Position numbers and translations under genes: made by a program
Part shown: one piece after another, positions 53,312 to 61,476 of the stretch
How positions within the stretch are numbered: position 1 is the stretch's first letter
How the letters are laid out: the number at the start of each line of letters is the position of its first letter
Assembly (NCBI RefSeq): GCF_007845675.1
Contig: NZ_VOBR01000001.1
Coordinates: forward strand, 186,001 to 250,000
Direction of reading: 5' to 3'
From: Lentzea tibetensis
GTDB lineage: Bacteria > Actinomycetota > Actinomycetes > Mycobacteriales > Pseudonocardiaceae
DNA length: 64,000 nucleotides
The notes under the pieces: generated by a model
The model's input: only the letters and a program-made list of their open reading frames with translations
Databases searched by the model: none
Told to the model about the DNA's origin: nothing

Positions 53312-54136
53312 ATGGCCGCCGACGAGGTGCTACGCGCGCGCGTCCGTCAGCTCATGGCGCTGACCGACGGCAGCCAGCGCGCGTTCGCTGCTCGCGTCGG
53401 CATCGAACCCAGCAAACTTTCCCGCTCGCTGGCCGGGAAGCGCCGGTTCACCCCGTGGGAGCTGGCCCGGATCGCCGAGACCGGCGGCGTCGCGGTCGAC
53501 TGGCTCCTCGGCGGCGACGGCACGCCCGTCCCGCCGGACGAGGCGCCTGCGGGCCACCGCGACCAGCGCCGCGACGAGATACTGGTGGCCGCGTGGCGGC
53601 TCATCGCCGAACGCGGCTACCACTCGGTGCGGGTCGCGGACATCGCGCAGGCGTGCGGCACCAGCCCCGCCGCCGTGCACTACTACTTCCCCACCAAGCA
53701 GGACGTGCTCAACGAGGCGCTGCGCTACTGCGTCGAGCAGGCGTTCACCCGGCAGCGCGCCGAGCTGGGCCTGATCGACGACGCGCACCAGCGGCTGGTC
53801 CGCCTGGTCGAGATGCAGCTGCCGTGGCCCGGCCGCGTGCGCGACGAGTGGTCGATCTGGCTGCAGTTCTGGTCCGAGGCCGCGTTGCGCACCGAGCTGC
53901 GTCCCGCGCACAACGAGTTCTACGCCCGCTGGCGCGAGGCCGTGGTGCGGATCATCAGCAAGGGCCAGCGGCAGCGGGTGTTCCGGCAGGACGTCGACCC
54001 CGAGGACGCGGCACTGCGGTTCACCGCGCTGACCGACGGAGCCGCGATCCAGGTGATGACGGGCGCACCCGGCATGACCCTCGACCGGATGCGCGGGCTG
54101 CTGCTCGGCTTCATCGACCGCGAGCTGGTGGCCTGA
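53312..54136 (+). CDS. TetR-family regulator fused to an N-terminal XRE helix-turn-helix
   Basis: ATG 53312 gives 274 residues. Residues about 3-70 form a Cro/CI-type helix-turn-helix (SQRAFAARVGIEPSKLSRSLAGKRRFTPWELARIAE). Residues about 85-135 form a TetR helix-turn-helix (RVADIAQACGTSPAAVHYYFPTKQDVL), followed by the helical ligand/dimer domain with a BetI-like C-terminal part. Two DNA-binding domains in one regulator are unusual. It faces the eight-gene transport/acyl-CoA operon across the 22-bp operator and is the likely repressor, perhaps releasing on an acyl-CoA ligand. Confidence 0.85.
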   Translation: MAADEVLRARVRQLMALTDGSQRAFAARVGIEPSKLSRSLAGKRRFTPWELARIAETGGVAVDWLLGGDGTPVPPDEAPAGHRDQRRDEILVAAWRLIAERGYHSVRVADIAQACGTSPAAVHYYFPTKQDVLNEALRYCVEQAFTRQRAELGLIDDAHQRLVRLVEMQLPWPGRVRDEWSIWLQFWSEAALRTELRPAHNEFYARWREAVVRIISKGQRQRVFRQDVDPEDAALRFTALTDGAAIQVMTGAPGMTLDRMRGLLLGFIDRELVA

Positions 54137-54142
54137 CCGTGG

Positions 54143-54910
54143 TCACACGCGGCCGAGGAAGCCCTCCACGGTCGCGGCGAGCTCCAGCCGGTGGTCGGAC
54201 AGCGCGTGGTCCGCCGCGAAGACGTGGTGCTCCAGCCGCGCCGACGCGTACGCGGTCACGAGCGGGTCGTGGAACACGCCGCTCGGCGTGACCTCGTCGA
54301 GGCTCGTGCCGACCAGCAGCACCGGGCGACCGGCGAGCCGATCGGCCAGCCCGGCGAGCGACCACCGATCACCGGCCTCGAGCATCTCGTCCATCAGCGC
54401 CGCGCCACTGGTGCCGCGCAACGGAAGCAGCCACTGGTCGAACTGCTCCGTCCAGTGCGCGCGCAACGCCGCGTCCGCACGGCACGCGGCGGCCGCGCGT
54501 CCGATGTCGAAGCCGGAGATCGACGCCGCCGCGGTGATCGAGGGATCCGCGGCCGCCGTCATCAGCGCGACGAAGCCGCCCATGCTGTGCCCGACGACGG
54601 CCACGCGGTCCGGGTCGACGCGGTGCTCGGCCAGCTCCCGCACCGCGCGCGTCACCAGTGCGGCGTCCTCGAGCGCGTGCGTCCACGACCACGACCCGCC
54701 GACGCCCCACGAGCCTCGGTAGTGGAAGACCAGGCTCGCGTACCCCGCCCTGCGCAACGACTGCGCGAGGTCGAAGTTCCTTTCGTAGCCCGGAAAACCG
54801 TGCAGCACCACGACCACCGGGTGCGGCCCCGGTCCGGCTGGGACGTGCAGCACGCCGTACAGCGTCTCGCCGCCGCTGGTGAACGTCACCGAGGAGGTAC
54901 TGGTGTTCAT
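54143..54910 (-). CDS. Alpha/beta hydrolase (dienelactone hydrolase/BAAT-like)
   Basis: The 255-residue cytoplasmic hydrolase has HGFPGYERN as oxyanion segment, the nucleophile elbow GHSMGG, an acid in GTSLDEVTPSG and histidine in ADHALSDHR. The substrate is unknown. ATG 54910 overlaps the end of the TnpB-like gene as ATGA; ATG 54928 is an alternative start inside that gene. Its 3' end lies 6 bp from the end of the convergent XRE-TetR gene. Confidence 0.82.
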   Translation of the reverse strand: MNTSTSSVTFTSGGETLYGVLHVPAGPGPHPVVVVLHGFPGYERNFDLAQSLRRAGYASLVFHYRGSWGVGGSWSWTHALEDAALVTRAVRELAEHRVDPDRVAVVGHSMGGFVALMTAAADPSITAAASISGFDIGRAAAACRADAALRAHWTEQFDQWLLPLRGTSGAALMDEMLEAGDRWSLAGLADRLAGRPVLLVGTSLDEVTPSGVFHDPLVTAYASARLEHHVFAADHALSDHRLELAATVEGFLGRV

Positions 54911-56601
54911 GGGATGGGAATACCACACCGTTCCTGTTCAGTGAGCAGGAGTGAGAGTTGAGCTCGGTTCCTGTCGCTGCGCGTGTCCCGAACGGTGTTG
55001 GGCACGCTGGGATCCCGTGTTCGCGTCCCTGCCCGGCTGCGCGCATCGTGTGCGTGGTCCTTGGCGGGTGGACGGGATCCCTCACGCATGCGGCCACTCG
55101 GTCCGGCCTGGACGGTCCGATGCCCTGCGCGATCGCTCTGGTCGTGCGGGGGCGGTGCCGTCCGTCGCCGGATCGGGTAGCCGTGGGCGCGTCGCCCGAT
55201 CGCGACGCTCGCGGCGTCGTGCCGGGAAACCCTGCGGGTCGTGCTGGTGAGAGGTTTCTGCCAGTGCTCGGCGCCCCACTGGGAGGTGTAGGCCGGGTCG
55301 ACGGCGACGATGGTGATGCCGTGTTCGACCGCCATCGACACCAGCCGGGCCCTCAGGCGTCCGGTGGGCATGCCAGAGATCAGCTGCCGGAACCACTTGC
55401 GCCTGCCGTGTCTCTCGCGGGTCTTGCAATCGGCGAAGTCGAGGTCTTCCACCGCGATCGCCTTGGCGCCGGACCGCCTGGTCCAACGCAGCAGCCGAGT
55501 CAGGGCATGCCGGACCTGCGCATCACGATGCGCTGCGGTGCCGGACAGATCGTAGGAGAACCGGCACGGGCCGCCGACCGGATTGCCGTGCGCGTCGAGC
55601 CGCCACGCGGCGAGGTGGTCAGCGTTCATGTCGACCCCCACCACACCGCCGGCGAGTGCGACGGGCAGCGGAGAGGCGGGCACGACCAGGTTCTGCCACG
55701 AAGCGGTGACATACCAGCGGTCGCGCGTGACGTCGTGGTGGATGCGGTACGCGACAGCCTGGTTCGCCGCGACACGAGCAGCCCACTGATCGCCGCGGTG
55801 CCGGAACGTCACCGTGCAAGCGAGGACGTAGCGGCCCTGCGGAGCGTTGGCCAGGTACGCGAGTGGTGCGGGCAGCTTGATTCTCACCTGGCCGTCAGGA
55901 TCAATCCGGATCGTCTCGTTGCCGTGCGGCTTCCCCGACTCGCCGTCCGCGGACAAGAACATCCGTGCCGATTCCCACTTCGCCCGCCACTGCGGCTCGG
56001 TCAACTCCGCGGCATCGAGATGATGTCTGGCGTTCAGCAGCCGCCGCCCACCCCGCACCACCCGCACCCGGCCGGCGTCACGATCAGCACGCACCGCGGC
56101 CAGCCGGTCTTGCAGCACGCCCAGTCGTCGGGACTTGGCGAACCACTCATGCCTGCTGCGGTATCCGCCCGGCTCGCGTTTCACCCCCGGCGCCCCGACC
56201 GGCAGCGCCAGACGACGTTCGATCGTCGCGACACCCGCCTCCAGACGGCGGATGCAGGCCGCCTGACCACGGCGTGCCAACCCCCACTGCTCATGGCTGG
56301 CCTTCGTGATCGCACCAGCCCACCGCGATGACGACGCCCCTGTCAGGCCTTGCTTGCGCGCCGCCCACCTGTCCATGCAATGCTGCAGCCCGTCGGCGCA
56401 CCGCGTCTTCAGATCACGCGATGCCAGCGAACCCAGATGGGCACCCACGAGCCGCAACACCTCGACATCTCGTGGTGCGAGGCACTTCAGCCGATCCCGA
56501 ACTGCCACACCGGCCGGACCCGGCACCACGAACGACGTCGCAATTGGACGCAACACAGGCCGGGACACAAGATGATCATATCGAACACATGAACGATCCA
56601 C
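54907..56601 (-). CDS. TnpB-like RuvC nuclease/transposase-accessory protein (IS200/IS605 type)
   Basis: The protein is up to 564 residues from GTG 56601; later GTG starts are possible. The RuvC acidic triad is complete: Asp324 in GVVGVDMN, Glu385 in AIAVEDLDF and Asp462 in RHDAAS. The CxxC zinc finger normally lying between the last two acids is absent (YTSQWGAEHW, no cysteines). The long N-terminal half is Arg-rich. The last 100 residues are low-complexity and probably translate the 3' end/RNA-coding part of the element. No TnpA transposase is nearby. The stop overlaps the alpha/beta hydrolase start. It could be an RNA-guided nuclease relic or a domesticated gene. Confidence 0.8.
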   Translation of the reverse strand: MDRSCVRYDHLVSRPVLRPIATSFVVPGPAGVAVRDRLKCLAPRDVEVLRLVGAHLGSLASRDLKTRCADGLQHCMDRWAARKQGLTGASSSRWAGAITKASHEQWGLARRGQAACIRRLEAGVATIERRLALPVGAPGVKREPGGYRSRHEWFAKSRRLGVLQDRLAAVRADRDAGRVRVVRGGRRLLNARHHLDAAELTEPQWRAKWESARMFLSADGESGKPHGNETIRIDPDGQVRIKLPAPLAYLANAPQGRYVLACTVTFRHRGDQWAARVAANQAVAYRIHHDVTRDRWYVTASWQNLVVPASPLPVALAGGVVGVDMNADHLAAWRLDAHGNPVGGPCRFSYDLSGTAAHRDAQVRHALTRLLRWTRRSGAKAIAVEDLDFADCKTRERHGRRKWFRQLISGMPTGRLRARLVSMAVEHGITIVAVDPAYTSQWGAEHWQKPLTSTTRRVSRHDAASVAIGRRAHGYPIRRRTAPPPHDQSDRAGHRTVQAGPSGRMREGSRPPAKDHAHDARSRAGTRTRDPSVPNTVRDTRSDRNRAQLSLLLTEQERCGIPIP

Positions 56602-56640
56602 TGCCCTAGCGGCCTCGACACCGAACTGTTGCCACCCCCG

Positions 56641-56663
56641 AAAGACGAAAGAATCTCATCTTT
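56641..56663. promoter_or_regulatory. Inverted repeat before the XRE-like gene
   Basis: AAAGACGA (56641-56648) and TCATCTTT (56656-56663) are 8-nt arms with one mismatch around a 7-nt centre. The site is in the 78-bp gap between the divergent TnpB-like and XRE-like genes and may be an autoregulatory operator. Confidence 0.35.
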
Positions 56664-56679
56664 GGTTACCCTGGGTGCC

Positions 56680-57534
56680 GTGGCAGCCACACCGAGCCTC
56701 GAGACCTTGTTGCGCACCGGCCCCTTCCACGCCGCGCTGCGCGCGGCCATCCGACGTCGCGGGCTCACGCTAGACCGCCTGCGCAGCCATCTGGCCCGAC
56801 GGGACATCTCAGTGGGACTGTCCACACTGAGCTACTGGCAGCAGGGCCGGGTCAGACCGAAGTCGCTGCACGTGATCGCGGCGCTCGAAGCCATACTGCG
56901 ATTACCGGAACGGGCGCTGCTGGACCTGCTGGCGCACAGCGGGCCAGCCGGGTGGCCGAAGGAGATCCCCCATCTGCTACCGGGTTTCCGCGCCAACGAC
57001 CTGGAGATCGTCGCCCGCCACGACCGCGTCACCGTGGACGAGCACCACCGCCTGAACCTGGTGCACAGCAACCTGATCACCCGCGCCCGCGCCGACGGCG
57101 TCGACCGGTTCTTCGCGCACTACTACGGCGACGAGGAAATCCCCGCGGGCCCCGTCATCACGACACCGCTGCGGAACTGCGCGCTCGGCCGCGTCGTCCA
57201 CGAGCCCAGCGAGAACGCCGTCGTCTCCGAGCTGCTCTTCGGTCACCCGCTCGACACCGGCGACACGTGGGTGTTCGAGTTCGAGTCGCACGTCCCGAAC
57301 ACCACGGCCTGCACCGACTACTGGCAGGGCGTCCGCGGGTTCGAGGAGCACGTGCTGATCGAGGTGGAGTTCCACCCGGACGCACCGCCGGTCGACCCGC
57401 ACGTCGTCGTCCAGGAAGGACCGGACGACGAGCCCCGACGCCTCAAGGATCTCCGCCTGCGGCACAACGCCGTGCACCACCTGGAGACCGGGGCCAGTGC
57501 GGACTGGATCGGCATCCGGTGGTCGTGGCGCTGA
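56680..57534 (+). CDS. XRE-like helix-turn-helix protein of unknown function
   Basis: The N-terminal 75 residues form a helix-turn-helix (RGLTLDRLRSHLARRDISVGLSTLSYWQQGRVRPKS). The C-terminal about 200 residues are beta-rich, with charged patches (FEFESHVPNTTACTDYWQGVRGFEEHVLIEVEFHPD), and resemble no family I can name. The start is uncertain: GTG 56680 is used, but TTG 56629 or other codons are possible and there is no clear ribosome site. It is divergent from the TnpB-like gene and abuts the end of the frameshifted methyltransferase. Confidence 0.68.
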   Translation: MAATPSLETLLRTGPFHAALRAAIRRRGLTLDRLRSHLARRDISVGLSTLSYWQQGRVRPKSLHVIAALEAILRLPERALLDLLAHSGPAGWPKEIPHLLPGFRANDLEIVARHDRVTVDEHHRLNLVHSNLITRARADGVDRFFAHYYGDEEIPAGPVITTPLRNCALGRVVHEPSENAVVSELLFGHPLDTGDTWVFEFESHVPNTTACTDYWQGVRGFEEHVLIEVEFHPDAPPVDPHVVVQEGPDDEPRRLKDLRLRHNAVHHLETGASADWIGIRWSWR

Positions 57535-58334
57535 CTACGGCTTGCGGCCCATCCCGACGTACACGTCCTGCGGCCCGCCGGTGACCGCGCCCGGCTCCGG
57601 GTGCCACAGCGGAGCGGACACGACGCCCGGCTCGACGAGGTCCAGCCCGTCGAACATCGCGCTGAACGCCTCGTGCGAGCGGAAGTGCATGGGGTCGCGG
57701 CTGTGCTTCATCGCCTCGACGACACCGCCCATCTCCTCCGGCTTGTAGTCGGCGGTGAGGTGCGACAGCGCGACCAGGCTGCCGGACGGCAGCAGTCGCG
57801 GTAGCGCGCGACGATGCCCGCCGGGTCCTTCTCGTCCGGGACGAAGTGCAGCACCGCGACCATGAGCAGGCCGACCGGCTGGTCGAAGTCGATCAGCGAC
57901 GGCAGCTCGGGACTGCCCAGCACGGCTTCCGGATCGCACAGGTCCGCGTTGATGACGGTGGCGTTCGCGTCGTCCTCCAGCAGGAGCTGGCTGTGCGCGA
58001 CGGCGACCTCGTCGTAGTCGACGTACACGACGCGGATGTCCGGGTTCGCGTGGTGCGCGATCTCGTGGACGTTGCCGACCGTCGGGATGCCGGAGCCGAG
58101 GTCGAGGAACTGGGTGATCCCGCGGTCCATCATCTCGAGCACCGCGCGCCGCAGGAACGCCCGGTTCGACTGGGCGATCTCCCTGCCGGCCGAGAGCACC
58201 TGGAGCACCCGCGATCCGACCGCGCGGTCGGAGGCGAAGTTGTGGCCACCGCCCAGCAGGTAGTCGTACACCCGCGCCGCGCTGGGCACCCCGGTGTTGA
58301 TCTCGGCTGGCACACAGGTGGACTGCTCGGTCAT
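57535..58334 (-). pseudogene. DUF574-type SAM-dependent methyltransferase, frameshifted
   Basis: From ATG 58334 (GGAGGGGGAG upstream) the frame encodes the start of an actinobacterial DUF574 (PF04672) methyltransferase: NTGVPSAARVYDYLLGGGHNF, FLDLGSGIPTVGNVHE and LMVAVLHFVPD. Near 57795 the reading changes by one base. The rest (LPSGSLVALSHLTADYKPEEM to DVYVGMGRKP, stop at 57535) continues in another frame. A one-base deletion or sequencing error is the simplest cause. Joined, the product would be about 266 residues, the usual length. Confidence 0.75.
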
Positions 58335-58423
58335 CGGCTCCCCCTCCACAGAGTCGGGTCGAGCCTACTGTTCACAGCCGCCGAGATCCGGCCCCGGATC
58401 GAGTGAAAACGCGAGGTGCGGGC

Positions 58424-59002
58424 TCACGCGAAGCGGCGCGCCACCGCCTCGATGGTGTGGTGCCGTTCGTCCCACCACGCCCGGTCGACGGGCGGCAGGT
58501 AGTCCTGCTCCGCGCCGTGCCCGATGGCCCCGTCGACGAGCTCGCGCACGATGTCCGCGTGCCCGGCGTGCCGCTGGGTCTCGGCGATCACGTGCACCAG
58601 CGCGCGGTGCAGGCTGATCCGCCTGCGCTCCTCTGGCCACCACGGTGCGACGCCGATGTCGTCCAGCGCCACCGCCTCGAAGGTCGCGTCGGCGTGCGCG
58701 CACGCCCGCCGGTAGACGTCCACGACGTACTCGCGCGACTCGTCCTCGGTGGCCCAGTGGTCCGTGCCGGGCGGGGCGTCCGGGACCAGCCACGCGGGCG
58801 GGTCGGGGAAGGGCCTGCCGAACACGTAGCCGAAGTACAGCACCTCGACGATGCTCAGGTGCTTGACCAGCCCCAGCAGGTTGGTGCCGGTGCGGGTCAG
58901 CGGGCGGCGGATGTCGTACTCGCCCAGCCCTTCGAGCTTCCACAGCACCGCTTCGCGCGCTTCGTTCAGGTAGTGGCGCAGGTCGTCCTTCGGGTCAGTC
59001 AT
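58424..59002 (-). CDS. DinB/DUF664-family protein
   Basis: The 192-residue four-helix protein has the family histidines in VKHLSIVEVLYFGYVFG and VIAETQRHAGHADIVRELVDG. The proteins are metal-binding and related to mycothiol- and bacillithiol-dependent enzymes. The ATG at 59002 overlaps the SMR stop as ATGA, so it is the last gene of a three-gene operon. The function is not known from sequence. Confidence 0.82.
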   Translation of the reverse strand: MTDPKDDLRHYLNEAREAVLWKLEGLGEYDIRRPLTRTGTNLLGLVKHLSIVEVLYFGYVFGRPFPDPPAWLVPDAPPGTDHWATEDESREYVVDVYRRACAHADATFEAVALDDIGVAPWWPEERRRISLHRALVHVIAETQRHAGHADIVRELVDGAIGHGAEQDYLPPVDRAWWDERHHTIEAVARRFA

Positions 59003-59322
59003 GATTCCCCCCGCACGAACTTCAGTCCGATCACCGATCCGACGATGCCCGCGAGGAACACGATCTTCAAGACGGACACCGGTTCTTGTCCCATGATCAT
59101 CGTGACTCCGACGGTCAGCGCCGCGCCGAGCCCGACCCACACGGCGTACGCGACGCTCACCGGGATCCACCGCATCGCGACGGCGAGCCCGCCCATGCTG
59201 AGCACCAGCGCCACCGCGAACACCACCGTCGGCACCGGCTCGGTGAACCCGTCCGACGCGCTCAGCGCCGTCGCCCACACGGCCTCGAACACCGCGCTGA
59301 TCACGAGCACCGCCCACGCCAC
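58999..59322 (-). CDS. Small multidrug resistance (SMR) transporter subunit
   Basis: The 107-residue protein has four membrane helices and the SMR signature with the essential glutamate in helix 1 (AVFEAVWATALSAS) and AYAVWVGLGAALT in helix 3. The GTG start is directly adjacent to the previous stop (TGAGTG). With its neighbour it forms an EbrAB/QacEA-like pair that probably acts as a heterodimer exporting cationic compounds or guanidinium. Confidence 0.88.
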   Translation of the reverse strand: MAWAVLVISAVFEAVWATALSASDGFTEPVPTVVFAVALVLSMGGLAVAMRWIPVSVAYAVWVGLGAALTVGVTMIMGQEPVSVLKIVFLAGIVGSVIGLKFVRGES

Positions 59323-59637
59323 TCAGCTCACCGCCTTCAGGCCGGCGACGCAGCACACCAGGCACAGCAACAGGAACACGCGCGCGACCGTGGCCTTCTC
59401 CTTGCCGGTCGTGATCGCCCACACCGCGGTGAGCGTGGCGCCGACACCGACCCACACGGCGTACGCGGTGCCCGCGGGCAGGTCGTTCATGGCGTACGCG
59501 AGACCGGTCATGCTCAGCACCAGGGCTGCGAGGAAGAGGACGGCCGGTCCTCTGCGGGTGAACCCGCGCGACTCGGCGAGTGCGGCGGCCCAGACGGCCT
59601 CCAGCACGCCGGACGCGATCAACACGACCCAGGCCAC
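59323..59637 (-). CDS. Small multidrug resistance (SMR) transporter subunit
   Basis: The 104-residue protein has four membrane helices with helix 1 glutamate (GVLEAVWAAALAES) and AYAVWVGVGATLT. It is the first gene of the SMR-SMR-DinB operon. The GTG start at 59637 has no strong ribosome site, and the 90-bp upstream gap has no regulator gene. It is paralogous to the gene that follows, consistent with antiparallel heterodimers. Confidence 0.87.
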   Translation of the reverse strand: MAWVVLIASGVLEAVWAAALAESRGFTRRGPAVLFLAALVLSMTGLAYAMNDLPAGTAYAVWVGVGATLTAVWAITTGKEKATVARVFLLLCLVCCVAGLKAVS

Positions 59638-59727
59638 GACTCACTCCCATGGGCCAGTCTTGTCGCTGAGCGGGTACTGAACCGTCGTCCGCAGGCCCTG
59701 CCGAGGCCTGGTACGAGCGTACCAAAA

Positions 59728-60873
59728 TCAGATCTCGAGCGCTCCCCGCGGGTGGCCGTGCTCACGCCCGCAGCCGGTCAGCGCGAGCAACCCGTGCCCG
59801 CTGATGCCGACGTCCCAGGCCAGTGAGGCGATGTCGACGGACATCTCGGCCGCGACCGTGGTCGCCCAGCAGTCGTCGCGGTCGTCGTCATCCTCGGGGT
59901 ACTCGTGCGGCGGCATCAAGCCTTCCTCGACCGGAAGCGGCTCACCGACCTGGTCCTCCGACGCGAACGCGTCGTAGTACCTGCGCACCTCACCGCGCTC
60001 GGCGACGCACCACGCCGTCCACCCGTCGCCGCAGCTCATCCCGTACCAGTGCGCGGCACCGAACGCGCGGCTCAGCTCGGCGCACCGGGTGCCGACCTGC
60101 TTGCCGTCGTGGTCGAGCGGCCGGCCGAACACCAGCGTCCAGCCCTCGAAGTCGGGGCTCACGTACACCCTGGAGCACCCGGCGTGCGGACTGTCCCGTG
60201 TGGACGCGTGCTGGTCGTTGTTCCACGCGGCCGCGCCGAGCCGCATCGTCACCGGCACCGCGTCGGACAGGTCGAACGCCTTCAGCACGGCGGCCTGGTC
60301 GGTGGTCGGCAGCGCGTACCAGCCGCCGCACAGGTGCATCTCCTCCGGGTCCTCGTCGAGGAGCTTGACCCGGATCAGCCGCTCGACCAGCGCGCGGTCG
60401 GCGTCGTCGAGCGCCTCCGGTCCCCCGACGTCGGCGAGCGCGACCAGCGCCGCGCGCCGCTCGTGCACGGTGCCGGTGCGGCGCAGCTCGCGGAGCAGCG
60501 GCACCACGCCCGCACCGATGGCTTCCAGCGCGAACCCGGCCCGCCGTCGCACGTCGCCGTCTTCGTCGCACAGCAGCGGCAGCAGGGCGTGCGCGTGCGG
60601 AAGCGCCTCGGCACCCGCGGCCTGCAGCACGTACGCCGCGTGGTCCCGGACCGTCGGGTGGGGGTGCGTCAGCGCGGGCACGTACCGCCCCAGCGGGACC
60701 TCCAGTCCGCGGAACGCGTGCGCCGCGTTGCCCGCGACCTCGCGGTCCTCGGTGGACGCGAGCGTCTCCACCAGCGGGTCGAACGCGGCGTCGCCGAGCT
60801 TCTGCAGCCGGGCGGTGACGACGTGCCAGTCGTCGGGGTCGGCGAGCCGCTCGATGAGCGTCGGGATCTCCAC
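59728..60873 (-). CDS. HEAT-repeat protein
   Basis: The 381-residue protein has several HEAT/PBS-like repeats in the first 180 residues (LQKLGDAAFDPLVETLAS, HPTVRDHAAYVLQAAGAEALP, DVRRRAGFALEAIGAG). A C-terminal mixed alpha-beta region has conserved-looking Trp/Cys segments (HWYGMSCGDGWTAWCVAERG) and an acidic loop. No enzyme motif is visible; a protein-binding scaffold is likely. GTG 60873 lacks a strong ribosome site. Confidence 0.7.
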   Translation of the reverse strand: MEIPTLIERLADPDDWHVVTARLQKLGDAAFDPLVETLASTEDREVAGNAAHAFRGLEVPLGRYVPALTHPHPTVRDHAAYVLQAAGAEALPHAHALLPLLCDEDGDVRRRAGFALEAIGAGVVPLLRELRRTGTVHERRAALVALADVGGPEALDDADRALVERLIRVKLLDEDPEEMHLCGGWYALPTTDQAAVLKAFDLSDAVPVTMRLGAAAWNNDQHASTRDSPHAGCSRVYVSPDFEGWTLVFGRPLDHDGKQVGTRCAELSRAFGAAHWYGMSCGDGWTAWCVAERGEVRRYYDAFASEDQVGEPLPVEEGLMPPHEYPEDDDDRDDCWATTVAAEMSVDIASLAWDVGISGHGLLALTGCGREHGHPRGALEI

Positions 60874-60972
60874 GGCGCAGGACCGTACGACAAATTTTCG
60901 GCGGGGACGGCGAGTTCGCCCGCTCGGCTCCGACCTCGTGGCGACAGTGCCCCCGAACGGCAGGAGAGAGAC

Positions 60973-61476
60973 ATGCGAACGGACTACGTCACCGGTGCCC
61001 GAGTCGACGTCGAGCTGGAGCTGGACGTGCCCGCGCAACGGCTGTGGGAGCTGATCACCGACGTGACCCGGATCGGCGAGTGGAGCCCGGAGTGCGTGCA
61101 CGCGGACTGGCTGGACACCCCTGGCGTGGGCGCGCGGTTCGAGGCGCGCAACGAGTTCCCGCACGGTTTCGTCGGCCACGTGATCTGCGAGGTCACCGAG
61201 ATGACGGCGCCGACGCGGTTCGCGTGGACCGTGGGAGGCAAGGACGTGATCGACGACGACGATCACAAGACCGAGTCCCTTTGGTACTACGAGCTGGTGC
61301 CGCAGGGGTCGAAGGTGCTGGTGCGGCACGGTTTCGAGCACGGGCCCGGCATGACCGGACTGCGCGAGCACGTCGAGGCCAACCCGTCGCGGGGAACGGA
61401 CATTCTGGAGGGCAGGCTGCGCGAGCTGCGGGAGAACATGACCACGACCCTGCGCGCCATGGCGGCTAGCGCGTGA
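60973..61476 (+). CDS. SRPBCC-family (START-like) polyketide cyclase/lipid-binding protein
   Basis: The 167-residue protein has the SRPBCC fold pattern: VDVELELDVPAQRLWELITDVTRIGEWSPEC at the start and a long C-terminal helix ending RENMTTTLRAMAASA. Such proteins bind hydrophobic ligands or act as cyclases/toxins. GGAGAGAG precedes ATG 60973. Its 3' end overlaps the convergent ECF gene by 11 bp. Confidence 0.8.
   Translation: MRTDYVTGARVDVELELDVPAQRLWELITDVTRIGEWSPECVHADWLDTPGVGARFEARNEFPHGFVGHVICEVTEMTAPTRFAWTVGGKDVIDDDDHKTESLWYYELVPQGSKVLVRHGFEHGPGMTGLREHVEANPSRGTDILEGRLRELRENMTTTLRAMAASA

Noticed and set aside
54907-56601. Nuclease-dead TnpB-like repressor (TldR)
   Set aside because: All three RuvC acidic residues are visible, so the nuclease-dead class is not supported, although activity is unproven.
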